The position numbers and the translations under genes are program-made. From CAYUCE01 sp964443275 (GTDB lineage: Bacteria; Bipolaricaulota; Bipolaricaulia; CAYUCE01): DNA of 43,765 bases. The stretch is taken from contig CAYUCE010000011.1 in the NCBI GenBank assembly GCA_964443275.1, positions 1 to 43,765 of the forward strand, in the 5' to 3' direction. How positions within the stretch are numbered: position 1 is the first letter of the stretch; each line of letters starts with the position of its first letter. Shown here piece by piece: positions 17,120 through 25,435 of the stretch. Below the pieces are notes generated by a model that saw only the letters and a program-made list of their open reading frames with translations, made no database searches and was not told the DNA's origin.

Positions 17120-17791
17120 ATGGGTTCCGACATACAATCTGTCATAGACTATATACCCTACATAATAGGAGGCTTGAAGTACACATTAGCCTTGGTTGCC
17201 GGCGGTGTAGGACTAGGTTTTCTTATTGGATTACCAGTAGCCACAGGAAGATTTTACGGTAGTAAATGGGTTGATAAAATACTTTCCATTTATGTATGGA
17301 TTTTCAGAGGAATACCTCTTGTTGTACAGTTATTCCTACTCTACTATGGAGTTTTTAGACCATTTTTTGGACTAGGACCGTTCCTATCGAGCATAGTGAT
17401 TTTAGGATTAAGAAGTGGATCATATCAATCCCAAATTTTCCGCGGAGCTCTGCAATCAGTAGGTGGAGAACAAATGATGGCCGCCAGATCTCAGGGAATG
17501 TCCAAGAGAGCTGCAATACTAAACATCATTTATCCGCAAGTTTTAAGGATGTCTCTACCAGGATGGGCTAATGAATATGCTATTTTATTAAAAGATTCCG
17601 CTATTACCTTTACCCTTGGAGTTACAGAGGTATTAACAAGAGCAAATTACGCTACTATACCTACTGGATTGGTCTTATTACCGTATTTATTCGTAGGAGT
17701 TTTATTCATATTCTTAACTTATGGAGGTACTGGATTTATCAATCTCGTTTATGAGAGATTCAAAATACCGGGATTAATAGAGAAAGCATAA
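17120..17791 (+). CDS. Amino-acid ABC transporter permease (first)
   Basis: A HisM/GlnP-type inner-membrane permease of 223 residues with about five hydrophobic helices. The N-terminal GGLKYTLALVAGGVGLGFLIG and the central IFRGIPLVVQLFLLYYGVF are typical of this family. The EAA loop appears as GEQMMAARSQGMSKRAAILNIIYPQVLR, split here by description only, and contacts the ATPase. It lies 112 bases after the binding-protein gene, beyond the hairpin. The ribosome site before the ATG is weak, which fits lower expression than the binding protein. It forms a heterodimer with the permease at 17821. Confidence 0.92.
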   Translation: MGSDIQSVIDYIPYIIGGLKYTLALVAGGVGLGFLIGLPVATGRFYGSKWVDKILSIYVWIFRGIPLVVQLFLLYYGVFRPFFGLGPFLSSIVILGLRSGSYQSQIFRGALQSVGGEQMMAARSQGMSKRAAILNIIYPQVLRMSLPGWANEYAILLKDSAITFTLGVTEVLTRANYATIPTGLVLLPYLFVGVLFIFLTYGGTGFINLVYERFKIPGLIEKA

Positions 17792-17820
17792 TATGAATAG
17801 TACACCAAATAAAGGAGGTT

Positions 17821-18492
17821 ATGTGTTTGGTATTCTTTTGGAATACATTACTTCCTGAACTAAATAGAGGATTCATAGTAACTCTAAAAATATTAGCGTT
17901 AGCAATTCCAATTAGTGCGATTATTGCTGTCCTGGTGGCTTCAGCAAGAGTTTACGGTGGAAAAGTCATCTCATTCATAGCAACAAGTTATGTAGTAATC
18001 TTCAGAGGACTCCCACTTATAGTAACCCTGCTCATCATATATTTTGGTCTAACCAAATTTGCAATTTATTTGTCTTCTTTTTGGGCTGCAGTTACCGGAT
18101 TCATAATTTGTAGTAGCGCTTATCAATCAGAGTATATCAGAGGGGCTATGCGTTCAATAGAAAAAGGACAATCCCAGGCTGCGCGTTCTCAAGGCATGAC
18201 CAAGCTTAAAGAACTACGTTATATAGTCCTACCCCAAGCGTATAGAAGGGCCCTTCCCGGTGTATCCAATGAAATCATTTACTTAATCAAGTATTCTTCG
18301 TTAGGTTTCGTGATCGGAGTCCCGGAGATATTTGGAATATCCAAAAGTCTTAACTCCCAGTATCTCGCTCCGCTCCTGATATTTGGAACTGCAGGTTTAT
18401 ATTACTTAGCAGCCACTACTTTGGCGGACAGATTTTTCGTCTGGTGGGAATCCAAATTAGAAGTTCCAGGATTGGAGATATCAGGTAGATAA
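17821..18492 (+). CDS. Amino-acid ABC transporter permease (second)
   Basis: The second HisM/GlnP-type permease, also 223 residues, with the same layout: an N-terminal GFIVTLKILALAIPIS helix, IFRGLPLIVTLLIIYFGL, and an EAA loop containing QAARSQGMTKLKELRYIVLPQ. The AAAGGAGG site lies only two bases before the ATG at 17821, so the in-frame TTG at 17827, with eight-base spacing, may be the real start. An inverted repeat (TTGGAGATA at 18472-18480 and TATCTCCAA at 18500-18508) spans its stop codon. Together with the preceding gene it forms the membrane channel of the importer. Confidence 0.92.
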   Translation: MCLVFFWNTLLPELNRGFIVTLKILALAIPISAIIAVLVASARVYGGKVISFIATSYVVIFRGLPLIVTLLIIYFGLTKFAIYLSSFWAAVTGFIICSSAYQSEYIRGAMRSIEKGQSQAARSQGMTKLKELRYIVLPQAYRRALPGVSNEIIYLIKYSSLGFVIGVPEIFGISKSLNSQYLAPLLIFGTAGLYYLAATTLADRFFVWWESKLEVPGLEISGR

Positions 18493-18549
18493 GAGGTTTT
18501 ATCTCCAATTTAAATAAAGATAAAATTATCGTTTGGTGATAATACTAAA

Positions 18550-19308
18550 ATGCTTACTAAAGAGGCTGTATTAGAAGTTAAATGCATTAAAAAGTCTTAT
18601 GGAAATGAAAAAGTGTTGGATGGAGTGTCTTTTTTCTTAAATAGGGGAGAAACTAAGGTTATAGTTGGCCCCAGTGGTACTGGTAAGAGTACCCTTCTTA
18701 GGTGTATTAATTACCTTACTGAACCGGATGGAGGGGAAGTGTACTTGGAGGTTAAAAAAATAGGGGAGGATATAAGTAAAAATGAGGCCAGGACCCGTAT
18801 AGGATTTGTCTTCCAACATTTTAATCTTTATAAGCATCTAACGGCTTTAAAAAATGTTACCATAGCTTTGGAGAAGGTTGAAGGCATGGACAAAAAAAGT
18901 GCAAAAGCAAAGGGGCTTTGGGAATTGGAAAGAGTTGGACTAGTAGATCAAGCAAATAAATACCCGGGGGAATTATCAGGAGGACAACAACAGAGAGTGG
19001 GTATTGCGAGAGCTCTATCAATGTCGCCAGTGCTAGTACTGTTCGATGAACCAACTTCGGCATTGGACCCAGAGTTGATAGGAGAAGTATTGGAAGTAAT
19101 GAAAGATTTAGCAAAGGAACATCTGACCATGCTAGTGGTTACTCACGAGATGGGGTTCGCTCAATCTGTGGCCAGTGAAATGTTTTTCATGGAAAATGGA
19201 AAGATCGTGGAATCTGGACCTCCCCCAGAATTAATGTACAATCCGAGAGAAAAACGTACAAAAGAATTCTTAAGTCATATTTCTAAACTATATGGGGGTC
19301 ATGGATGA
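18550..19308 (+). CDS. Amino-acid ABC transporter ATP-binding protein
   Basis: A GlnQ/HisP-type ATPase of 252 residues. Walker A GPSGTGKST is at about residues 39-47, the Q-loop in FVFQHFNLYKHLT, the signature LSGGQQQRVGIARAL, Walker B VLVLFDEPTSALDPE and the H-loop VVTHEMGFA. This completes a four-gene polar amino-acid importer from 16228. The ribosome site is poor (GGTGATAATACTAAA). The codon choice from here to about 23600 looks more AT-rich than in hutI or hutU, an impression I have not computed. Confidence 0.95.
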   Translation: MLTKEAVLEVKCIKKSYGNEKVLDGVSFFLNRGETKVIVGPSGTGKSTLLRCINYLTEPDGGEVYLEVKKIGEDISKNEARTRIGFVFQHFNLYKHLTALKNVTIALEKVEGMDKKSAKAKGLWELERVGLVDQANKYPGELSGGQQQRVGIARALSMSPVLVLFDEPTSALDPELIGEVLEVMKDLAKEHLTMLVVTHEMGFAQSVASEMFFMENGKIVESGPPPELMYNPREKRTKEFLSHISKLYGGHG

Positions 19309-19382
19309 TGATGGGGAGAGCAATGTGAGTTACAAATTAATAGTTTCCGTTAAACGATTGGAAAGAGCCTACACCAGATGCA

Positions 19383-20549
19383 ATGAATAAAATTTCTGAA
19401 GTTGCAAGAGAACTGCCTGTCTCAGGGATTAGGGAAATATTTAATTTGGCTAGCCAAATCGATTCGGTTATCGACCTAGGTATTGGTGAACCGGATTTTA
19501 AGACTCCAGATTATATAATTCATGGGACACTAAAGGCAGTTAAAGAGGGACAAACTCACTATACCGCGACTCGGGGAACAAAAAACTTGCGATCGGAGAT
19601 TGCTAGAAAAATTCGTATACAAAATGGCCTAGATGTAAATCCTGAATCTGAGATAATAGTTACCACAGGTGCTATGGGAGCTCTACATCTAAGTTTAACT
19701 GCAGTTTGTGATCCGGGTAACGAGGTAATACTACCTGATCCTGCTTGGCCCAATTATATCGGGCAGATCATGATGGCTCAAGCTAACTTGATAAGGTTAC
19801 CTTTAAGTGTAGAAGATGGGTTCAAAGTTAATCTCGATAAATTAGAAAAAAAGATAACTGATAAAACAAAGGTATTGATCCTCAATTCCCCTTCAAATCC
19901 AACCGGAGCGTTGCTGGAAAGAGAAAGGCTTAAAAAAATCGCTGCCATAGCTAAAGATAAGGATATAATCGTACTTTCTGACGAAGCCTATGAATCGTTG
20001 ATCTATGATGCAAAAAGACACTTCAGCATAGCTTCCATCGATGGGATGTTTGACAGGACTGTTTCAATATATACCTTCTCCAAGACCTATGCTATGACTG
20101 GCTGGCGAGTAGGATATGCTGCAGGGCCTGCCGAAGTTATATCTAGCATGGAGAAACTTCAGCAGCATACTGTTACCTGTCCTTCCTCGGTCTCTCAAGC
20201 CGCTGCTTTAGCGGCTCTAACCGGCCCGGATGAGCCCAAGAAAGAAATGCAGAAAGAATTTGATAACCGCCGAACTTTCACTGTGGAAAGAGTAAACAAA
20301 ATTAAAGGCCTCTCATGCATTCCTCCAGAGGGGGCATTCTACTGTTTTGTTAACGTAAAGCAACTGGGAGATACTTCTCGAAATATTGCTATGAGATTTC
20401 TTAAGGAGGGCCACGTAGCTACTATCCCTGGCTCCAGTTTTGGCCCCCAAGGAGAGGGATATCTTAGGATCTCATTTGCCAATTCAAAGGAAAACATCTC
20501 TGAAGGATTAAACCGAATCGAGAAAGTGATCAAAAAATTCTATATCTAG
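19383..20549 (+). CDS. Class I/II PLP-dependent aminotransferase
   Basis: A fold-type I aminotransferase of the aspartate/aromatic subgroup I-gamma, 388 residues. DLGIGEPDF, the THYTATRGTKNLR segment, NSPSNPTGA (substrate carboxylate-side Asn), DEAYESLIYD and the PLP-lysine motif TFSKTYAMTGWRVGYA are intact, as is the C-terminal GYLRISFANS with the Arg that binds the substrate carboxylate. It lies 74 bases after the importer ATPase. Members of this group act on aspartate, aromatic amino acids, alanine and histidine, so the substrate is not determined. In context I infer that it converts histidine to imidazolepyruvate with 2-oxoglutarate as acceptor. Confidence 0.92.
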   Translation: MNKISEVARELPVSGIREIFNLASQIDSVIDLGIGEPDFKTPDYIIHGTLKAVKEGQTHYTATRGTKNLRSEIARKIRIQNGLDVNPESEIIVTTGAMGALHLSLTAVCDPGNEVILPDPAWPNYIGQIMMAQANLIRLPLSVEDGFKVNLDKLEKKITDKTKVLILNSPSNPTGALLERERLKKIAAIAKDKDIIVLSDEAYESLIYDAKRHFSIASIDGMFDRTVSIYTFSKTYAMTGWRVGYAAGPAEVISSMEKLQQHTVTCPSSVSQAAALAALTGPDEPKKEMQKEFDNRRTFTVERVNKIKGLSCIPPEGAFYCFVNVKQLGDTSRNIAMRFLKEGHVATIPGSSFGPQGEGYLRISFANSKENISEGLNRIEKVIKKFYI

Positions 20550-20559
20550 ATTTGCGGAT

Positions 20560-20790
20560 ATGAGTGAAGCTATAGATTTAACCTTCTTTTTTCTTCTTTA
20601 CTCACTTCCAAAGAGCCTAGTAAAAGAGAGATTTAGCTGGGTAGCAAACCACATTATTGAGCTTTTTGGATCTTGTGGAACGCAAGTTATAGCCAAGGAA
20701 GTAGAGGAAGGCGCAAGGTTCCATGGCTTTTATTTGGGCATCCCATATAAGGGTGGAACCCTAAAGGATTCCGCTACTAGGAAACAATAG
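20560..20790 (+). CDS. Small hypothetical protein, possible fragment
   Basis: A 76-residue frame starting ten bases after the aminotransferase stop. I recognise no family. The product has a hydrophobic N-terminal part and then FGSCGTQVIAKEVEEGARFH, which reads like real protein. The ribosome site is poor. The structured repeat begins 29 bases after its stop, so this may be the leftover of a gene removed when the repeat arrived, comparable to the broken SNF2 gene at the other copy. It could also be a small genuine operon member. Confidence 0.4.
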   Translation: MSEAIDLTFFFLLYSLPKSLVKERFSWVANHIIELFGSCGTQVIAKEVEEGARFHGFYLGIPYKGGTLKDSATRKQ

Positions 20791-20818
20791 ATGTTATTGA
20801 GAATTCCAGTGCTAATTA

Positions 20819-20977
20819 AACATACAAGCATAACAAAACTGCCTACTCTTCTACGCTTCTACGAAGCTCTCTGCTTCGCAAGCTACGCAGTAGCGTAGAA
20901 GAGGTCGAAGAAGCGAAGTACGAGAATATAACATCCATGATCGATCTTTTGTTTCTTTAGTGATCGAAAAGCTCATT
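20819..20977 (+). repeat. Structured ~150-bp intergenic repeat, copy B
   Basis: The reverse complement of copy A at 3743-3890, nearly identical over its length, with an extra GCTTCTAC-type 8-base duplication near 20855. The same palindromes are present, including GCTACGCAGTAGC at about 20882-20894 and CTTCTACG/CGTAGAAG arms. It ends right before the AGGAGG ribosome site of the dehydrogenase gene, so it forms the 5' leader of that gene or separates it from the aminotransferase. Strong folding could attenuate transcription between the two halves of the operon. Confidence 0.9.
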
Positions 20978-20988
20978 AGGAGGTAGAG

Positions 20989-21963
20989 ATGGCATACAAG
21001 GTTGTCATAGTAGATCATCCGTGGGAAGAATCTTTAGATGTTGAATGCCAAATTTTCAAAGATCAAGATGTGAACCTAATAGGCAATCAAAGTAAGCCGG
21101 GGCAACCGCCTAGTGAAGATGAAATTATCGATATGGCCTATGATGCTGATGCTATTATCCACTTTGATGCGAACATTACTAGCAAAGTTATTGAAAAACT
21201 AAAAAAATGCAAAGTTATAGTTCGACAAGCTGTTGGCTATGACAATATCGATCTAAAAACAGCACGAGAAAAGCGTATTTATGTTGCTAACTGTCCTGAG
21301 TATTGCACAAGTGAGGTTGCTACTCATGCTGTCTCCCTGTTATTGGCATCATGGCGTCGGTTAAAGGCTCAAGATATTGCGGTACACCAAAACAGATGGG
21401 AGTTGCCAACTGAGCTTTTTCATCGCCTACCTGGTTCCACCTTAGGCCTTTTAGCCTTCGGAAGGATTGCTAGAGCTGTAGCTAAGAAAATGAGCGGATT
21501 TGAGATGGATATCATAACCTATGACCCAATTGTAACTCAAGAAATCGCAGATAAATATGGAGCTACAATGGTCTCCTTAGAAGAATTATTTAAACGTTCG
21601 GATATGATCTCCTGTCACGTCCCATTAAATCAGGATACAAAGGGGCTGGTGGGAGAAGATTTATGGACAAAGGCTAAAAAGGGAGTGATACTAGCAAATA
21701 CATCACGAGCTGAAATCTTTACAGAGGATGCTCTTATGAAAGCTCTCCGAAATGAGATTATCGGGCAAGCAGGCTTCGATGTTTGGTACCGGGAACCCAT
21801 CGAACAGGTAGAGGAAATCCTCCAGTTTGAGAATGTCATATTAACTCCTCATTCAGCGTTTTTTTCGGAGCAAGCCATCATCGAGCTGCGTGAAACTTGT
21901 GCTAAAGAGGTTTTACGAGTGTTTAGAGGAAAACCACCTAAATTTTGGGTGAATCCCTGGTAA
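20989..21963 (+). CDS. D-isomer-specific 2-hydroxyacid dehydrogenase (CtBP-like)
   Basis: An NAD-dependent enzyme interconverting 2-oxo acids and D-2-hydroxy acids, 324 residues. The family blocks are QAVGYDNIDL, NCPEYCTSEVATHAVSLLLA, the Rossmann loop LGLLAFGRIARAVA, CHVPLNQDTKGLV and NTSRAEIFTEDAL. The catalytic triad is readable: Arg in NTSRA, Glu in DVWYREP, and His in TPHSAF. The dinucleotide loop has Ala at the second and last Gly positions of GxGxxG, a mild deviation. AGGAGG sits six bases before the ATG, directly after the repeat. It is followed 18 bases later by aconitase X. I infer that it reduces imidazolepyruvate to D-imidazolelactate; phosphoglycerate or another 2-oxo acid cannot be excluded. 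Confidence 0.92.
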   Translation: MAYKVVIVDHPWEESLDVECQIFKDQDVNLIGNQSKPGQPPSEDEIIDMAYDADAIIHFDANITSKVIEKLKKCKVIVRQAVGYDNIDLKTAREKRIYVANCPEYCTSEVATHAVSLLLASWRRLKAQDIAVHQNRWELPTELFHRLPGSTLGLLAFGRIARAVAKKMSGFEMDIITYDPIVTQEIADKYGATMVSLEELFKRSDMISCHVPLNQDTKGLVGEDLWTKAKKGVILANTSRAEIFTEDALMKALRNEIIGQAGFDVWYREPIEQVEEILQFENVILTPHSAFFSEQAIIELRETCAKEVLRVFRGKPPKFWVNPW

Positions 21964-21981
21964 ATATGGTAGGAGGCGACG

Positions 21982-23190
21982 ATGCGTTTAACTGATGAAG
22001 AGAAGGAAATCCTTGACGGGAAACGTGGTGAGGGGGTTGCTTTAGCTATGAAGGTTCAGGTAGGAATAGGAGAAGCTTTCGATGCAGAACGTATGGTGAA
22101 CATTACAAGAGCTCACGTAGCGTTAAGCAATCAGGATGCCGATCTATGGTTTGTGGAAAAGTTACTTAAAGGCGGTGCAAAGTGCAAGGTCTCACCTACT
22201 GTAAACCCAGCTTATAATCTAGAATATTTTGAAAAAATAACCGATATATCGGCCGAAGATAAGGAGATCATAAACAGGACTCAAGATGCATATAAAGCTA
22301 TAGGAGCTACCTTAACCTATGATTGCACACCCTATCTAGAGAAAAATATACCTCGTTTTGGAGAGATTACCGCATATTCGGAATCTAGTGCTACTCCTTA
22401 TATCAACTCAGTTTACGGGGCTCGTACCAATAGAGAATCTGCCCAAAGTGCTCTTTGCGCTGCTGTTACAGGCAAAGCTCCTCTTTATGGTTTTTTGCTT
22501 GATGAGAACCGTAAAGGTGACCTATTGATCGAAGTGAAAGCGGATATCGAAGACGAATTCGACTACCAATTATTGGGTTACTGCCTACCGAAGAAGGCAG
22601 GTTCTACAGGAGTACCTGTATTTATCGGGCTTCCCGAAAACCCTTCCCCAGAGGCATTAATGAACCTTGGTGCACAACTAAATACCGCTGGAGCTGTTTC
22701 CCTTTATCATATTGTAGGTGTTACTCCTGAGGCCTCTACCCTTAAAGATGCCTTTCACGGAGAAGATCCTCAAGAAAAAATTACTATCACCAATGAGGAT
22801 CTTGAAGAGACGCTGGATCAGATTTCTCTCCCCGGGGGAAAAATTGATTTTGCCCTTTTTGGATGCCCGCATTTTACCATAGACCAAGTGAGAGAAGTGG
22901 TTAGCTTATTAAACGGTCGTGAATTTGCTGTCGATTTCTGGATATGTACTTCATCGCTAACTAAAGAGCTTGCTAAGAGGATGGGCTATTTAGAAATTAT
23001 CGAGAAAGCAGGAGGTCATATTGTTGATGATACCTGTATTGATCAACCCTGTTGGAATTTCTTATATGGCAAAAAAGGAATCACGGAGTCCCCGAAGTGT
23101 GCATACTATACGCGAAGAAGGGATATGGATTTTGTGATTAGGAGTTTACCTGAGTGTATCGAAGCTGCTGTAGAAGGGGAAGTAAAATGA
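21982..23190 (+). CDS. Aconitase X large (catalytic) subunit
   Basis: Aconitase X (DUF521) enzymes are iron-sulfur dehydratases; known members include cis-3-hydroxy-L-proline dehydratase and archaeal phosphomevalonate dehydratase. The 402-residue product has the family core: ITRAHVALS, a TVNP block, DCTPYL with a cluster-ligand Cys, SESSATPYINSVYGARTNRE, and DDTCIDQP with another Cys. Some normally conserved blocks differ: SPTVNP in place of the usual PTTLNP-type sequence, and ESPKCAYYTRRR where NS-x-K-x-A-x-Y is common, so the substrate pocket is probably unusual. GGAGG precedes the ATG and the stop overlaps the small-subunit start (ATGA). With urocanate hydratase next, I infer a product of urocanate; the known substrates remain alternatives. 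Confidence 0.93.
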   Translation: MRLTDEEKEILDGKRGEGVALAMKVQVGIGEAFDAERMVNITRAHVALSNQDADLWFVEKLLKGGAKCKVSPTVNPAYNLEYFEKITDISAEDKEIINRTQDAYKAIGATLTYDCTPYLEKNIPRFGEITAYSESSATPYINSVYGARTNRESAQSALCAAVTGKAPLYGFLLDENRKGDLLIEVKADIEDEFDYQLLGYCLPKKAGSTGVPVFIGLPENPSPEALMNLGAQLNTAGAVSLYHIVGVTPEASTLKDAFHGEDPQEKITITNEDLEETLDQISLPGGKIDFALFGCPHFTIDQVREVVSLLNGREFAVDFWICTSSLTKELAKRMGYLEIIEKAGGHIVDDTCIDQPCWNFLYGKKGITESPKCAYYTRRRDMDFVIRSLPECIEAAVEGEVK

Positions 23191-23606
23191 ATGATAAAGT
23201 TAGATTAAGCTGCCACAAGATCTCGGATGGAAAAGCTAGCGGCCAAGCTTTAATTTCGGAGGATCCGATATGCTTTTATCTCGTCGATCCTCAAACCGGC
23301 AATGTCATTGAGAGAAACCATTCCCTCAAAGGCAGTAGTGTGGCCGGTAAGGTTTTAATCTTTCCGTCCGGGAAGGGAAGTTCCGTGGTACAGGCAGATG
23401 GACTTTACCAACTGGCCATGAATAAGACCGCACCTAAAGCCATGATTATTAAAGAAGCTGATACGGTCTTAGTGGCAACTGCCATAATAATGGAAATACC
23501 TTTGGTAGATAAGGTTGAACAGGAGTTTTACGATATAGTTTCTGATGGAACTCAAATAGAAGTTGATGCTAATAAAGAAAAATTAGTCATAAATACAAAA
23601 CCCTGA
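23187..23606 (+). CDS. Aconitase X small (swivel) subunit
   Basis: The DUF126 swivel domain, here a separate 139-residue protein as in two-subunit aconitase X enzymes. KISDGKASGQALISEDPICFYLVDPQTG opens the domain (shown in two parts: KISDGKASGQAL and SEDPICFYLVDPQTG), then a GKVLIFPSGKGSSV loop with the Ser thought to take part in catalysis, and a C-terminal IPLVDKVE segment. The start is the ATG at 23187 inside the TGA of the large subunit; an earlier in-frame ATG at 23154 would add a non-conserved tail. The coupling implies equimolar subunits. Urocanate hydratase starts 55 bases after its stop. Confidence 0.93.
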   Translation: MNDKVRLSCHKISDGKASGQALISEDPICFYLVDPQTGNVIERNHSLKGSSVAGKVLIFPSGKGSSVVQADGLYQLAMNKTAPKAMIIKEADTVLVATAIIMEIPLVDKVEQEFYDIVSDGTQIEVDANKEKLVINTKP

Positions 23607-23661
23607 TATTCACCCTTATCTTGTAAATGCCAAAAATTATAGCTAAACGAGGTGATCACAA

Positions 23662-25338
23662 GTGGAGGAGAAAACATATGAATCAAAGGCCGAGGAAGTA
23701 AAAGCTCCCCGCGGCAGGAAGATAACATGTAAATCCTGGCTTCAAGAGGCAGCTTTAAGAATGCTTATGAACAACCTGGACCCGGAGGTTGCTGGCGATC
23801 CAGCCAATTTAATCGTTTACGGGGGAACAGGTAAAGCAGCTCGCTCTTGGGAAGATTATCATCTAATCGTCAAGTCCTTAAAAAAATTGGAAAATGATGA
23901 GACCTTATGTGTCCAATCCGGCCGACCAGTAGGAATGTTTAAGACCCATCAACAGGCTCCTCGGGTGGTTATTGCCAACTCCTTGCTAGTACCGGACTGG
24001 GCCAACTGGGAAAAATTCAGAGAATTGGAACAAAAAGGTCTAATAATGTATGGCCAGATGACTGCCGGCTCTTGGATATATATAGGCACCCAAGGTATCT
24101 TGCAAGGAACTTACGAAACCCTAGCAGAAGCCGCCCGACAGCACTTCGACGGCACCTTGAAAGGCAAGCTGGTTTTAAGCGCCGGCCTGGGAGAGATGGG
24201 AGGAGCCCAGCCCATGGCCATCACCATGAATGAGGGGGTAGGAATTATCGTAGAAGTTAACCAGAAGAAGATCGAAAGGAGATTAGAGACCAATTATTTG
24301 GATACTTGGACAGATGATCTGGACCAAGCTTTACAAATAGCAGAAGAACATCAAGCCAAAGGGGAACCCATCTCCATCGGTCTTTTGGGAAATGCCGCCC
24401 ATGTCTATCCTGAGTTAACAAAAAGAGGTGTTACCCCTGATGTAGTTACTGATCAGACGGCAGCCCATGACGAATTAAATGGCTACATACCTTATCAGGT
24501 CCCTTTCCAGGAAGCTTTAGAACTTCGCAAAGAAGATCCAGATAGATACATCGAGCTAAGCTACCAATCTATCTATGCACATGTAGAAGCCATGATAGAG
24601 TTTCAAAACAAAGGGTCAGTAGTCTTTGATTATGGGAATAACATCCGGGGGCAAGCGGAAATCGGTGGTTTAGAAAATGCATTTCAATTCCCCGGATTTG
24701 TTCCCGCCTTTATCCGTCCTATGTTTTGTGAAGGAAAGGGGCCTTTTAGGTGGGCAGCCCTTTCCGGTGATCCGGAAGATATTTATCGAACTGACAAAGC
24801 TATAAAAGAATTATTCCCCGAAGACGACTCTCTAAACCGGTGGATCGACAAAGCCCATGATCAGGTAGCCTTTCAAGGACTTCCAGCACGGCTCTGCTGG
24901 TTAGGTTACGGTGAAAGAGCCAAGGCCGGGCTTTACTTCAATCAACTAGTAAGGGATGGAGCCATAAAAGCTCCCCTAGTGATCGGGCGGGATCATCTGG
25001 ATACCGGCTCAGTGGCTTCACCAAACCGAGAAACAGAAGGTATGAAAGACGGATCGGATGCAATCGCCGATTGGCCTATCTTAAATGCTTTACTAAATAC
25101 CGCAGCCGGAGCTACCTGGGTTTCAGTCCATCACGGCGGTGGAGTAGGAATAGGGAAGTCCATCCATGCCGGAATGGTAGTGGTTGCCGATGGCAGCAAA
25201 GAAGCTGACCGGCGCTTAGAAAGGGTACTGACTACCGATCCTGGATTGGGGGTTGCTCGTCACGTGGATGCCGGATATGAAAAGGCCATCCAGGTAGCTA
25301 AAGAACGGGGAGTACACGTACCAGGACTGAAGCCCTAA
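23662..25338 (+). CDS. hutU: Urocanate hydratase (urocanase)
   Basis: Adds water to urocanate using tightly bound NAD+ as electrophile, giving imidazolonepropionate. The 558-residue product is full length and colinear with the family: a YGGTGKAARSW loop, VQSGRPVGMFKTH, GQMTAGSWIYIGTQGI, the Rossmann region GKLVLSAGLGEMGGAQPMA, TDQTAAHDELNGY, YGNNIRGQA, and the C-terminal HHGGGVGIGKS. Translation starts at a GTG (23662), as GAGGTGAT lies five bases upstream and there is no in-frame ATG nearby. It follows aconitase X closely and precedes the cyclodeaminase, so gene order is dehydratase then urocanase then one-carbon recovery. No hutH is adjacent, which is unusual for a hut locus. Confidence 0.97.
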   Translation: MEEKTYESKAEEVKAPRGRKITCKSWLQEAALRMLMNNLDPEVAGDPANLIVYGGTGKAARSWEDYHLIVKSLKKLENDETLCVQSGRPVGMFKTHQQAPRVVIANSLLVPDWANWEKFRELEQKGLIMYGQMTAGSWIYIGTQGILQGTYETLAEAARQHFDGTLKGKLVLSAGLGEMGGAQPMAITMNEGVGIIVEVNQKKIERRLETNYLDTWTDDLDQALQIAEEHQAKGEPISIGLLGNAAHVYPELTKRGVTPDVVTDQTAAHDELNGYIPYQVPFQEALELRKEDPDRYIELSYQSIYAHVEAMIEFQNKGSVVFDYGNNIRGQAEIGGLENAFQFPGFVPAFIRPMFCEGKGPFRWAALSGDPEDIYRTDKAIKELFPEDDSLNRWIDKAHDQVAFQGLPARLCWLGYGERAKAGLYFNQLVRDGAIKAPLVIGRDHLDTGSVASPNRETEGMKDGSDAIADWPILNALLNTAAGATWVSVHHGGGVGIGKSIHAGMVVVADGSKEADRRLERVLTTDPGLGVARHVDAGYEKAIQVAKERGVHVPGLKP

Positions 25339-25435
25339 ACTATAGAATAAAAGCATATTAAACAGGCAGTTATTGGCAATACCTTAGAGAGGATACTTCG
25401 CGAATAATACAATGAACTGAAAGGCGGGTGAAAAG

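Noticed and set aside
21982..23606. Ordinary cis-3-hydroxyproline dehydratase operon
   Set aside because: Not excluded, but the expected pyrroline-2-carboxylate reductase or proline racemase genes are absent and urocanase follows directly, so it is kept only as the alternative.
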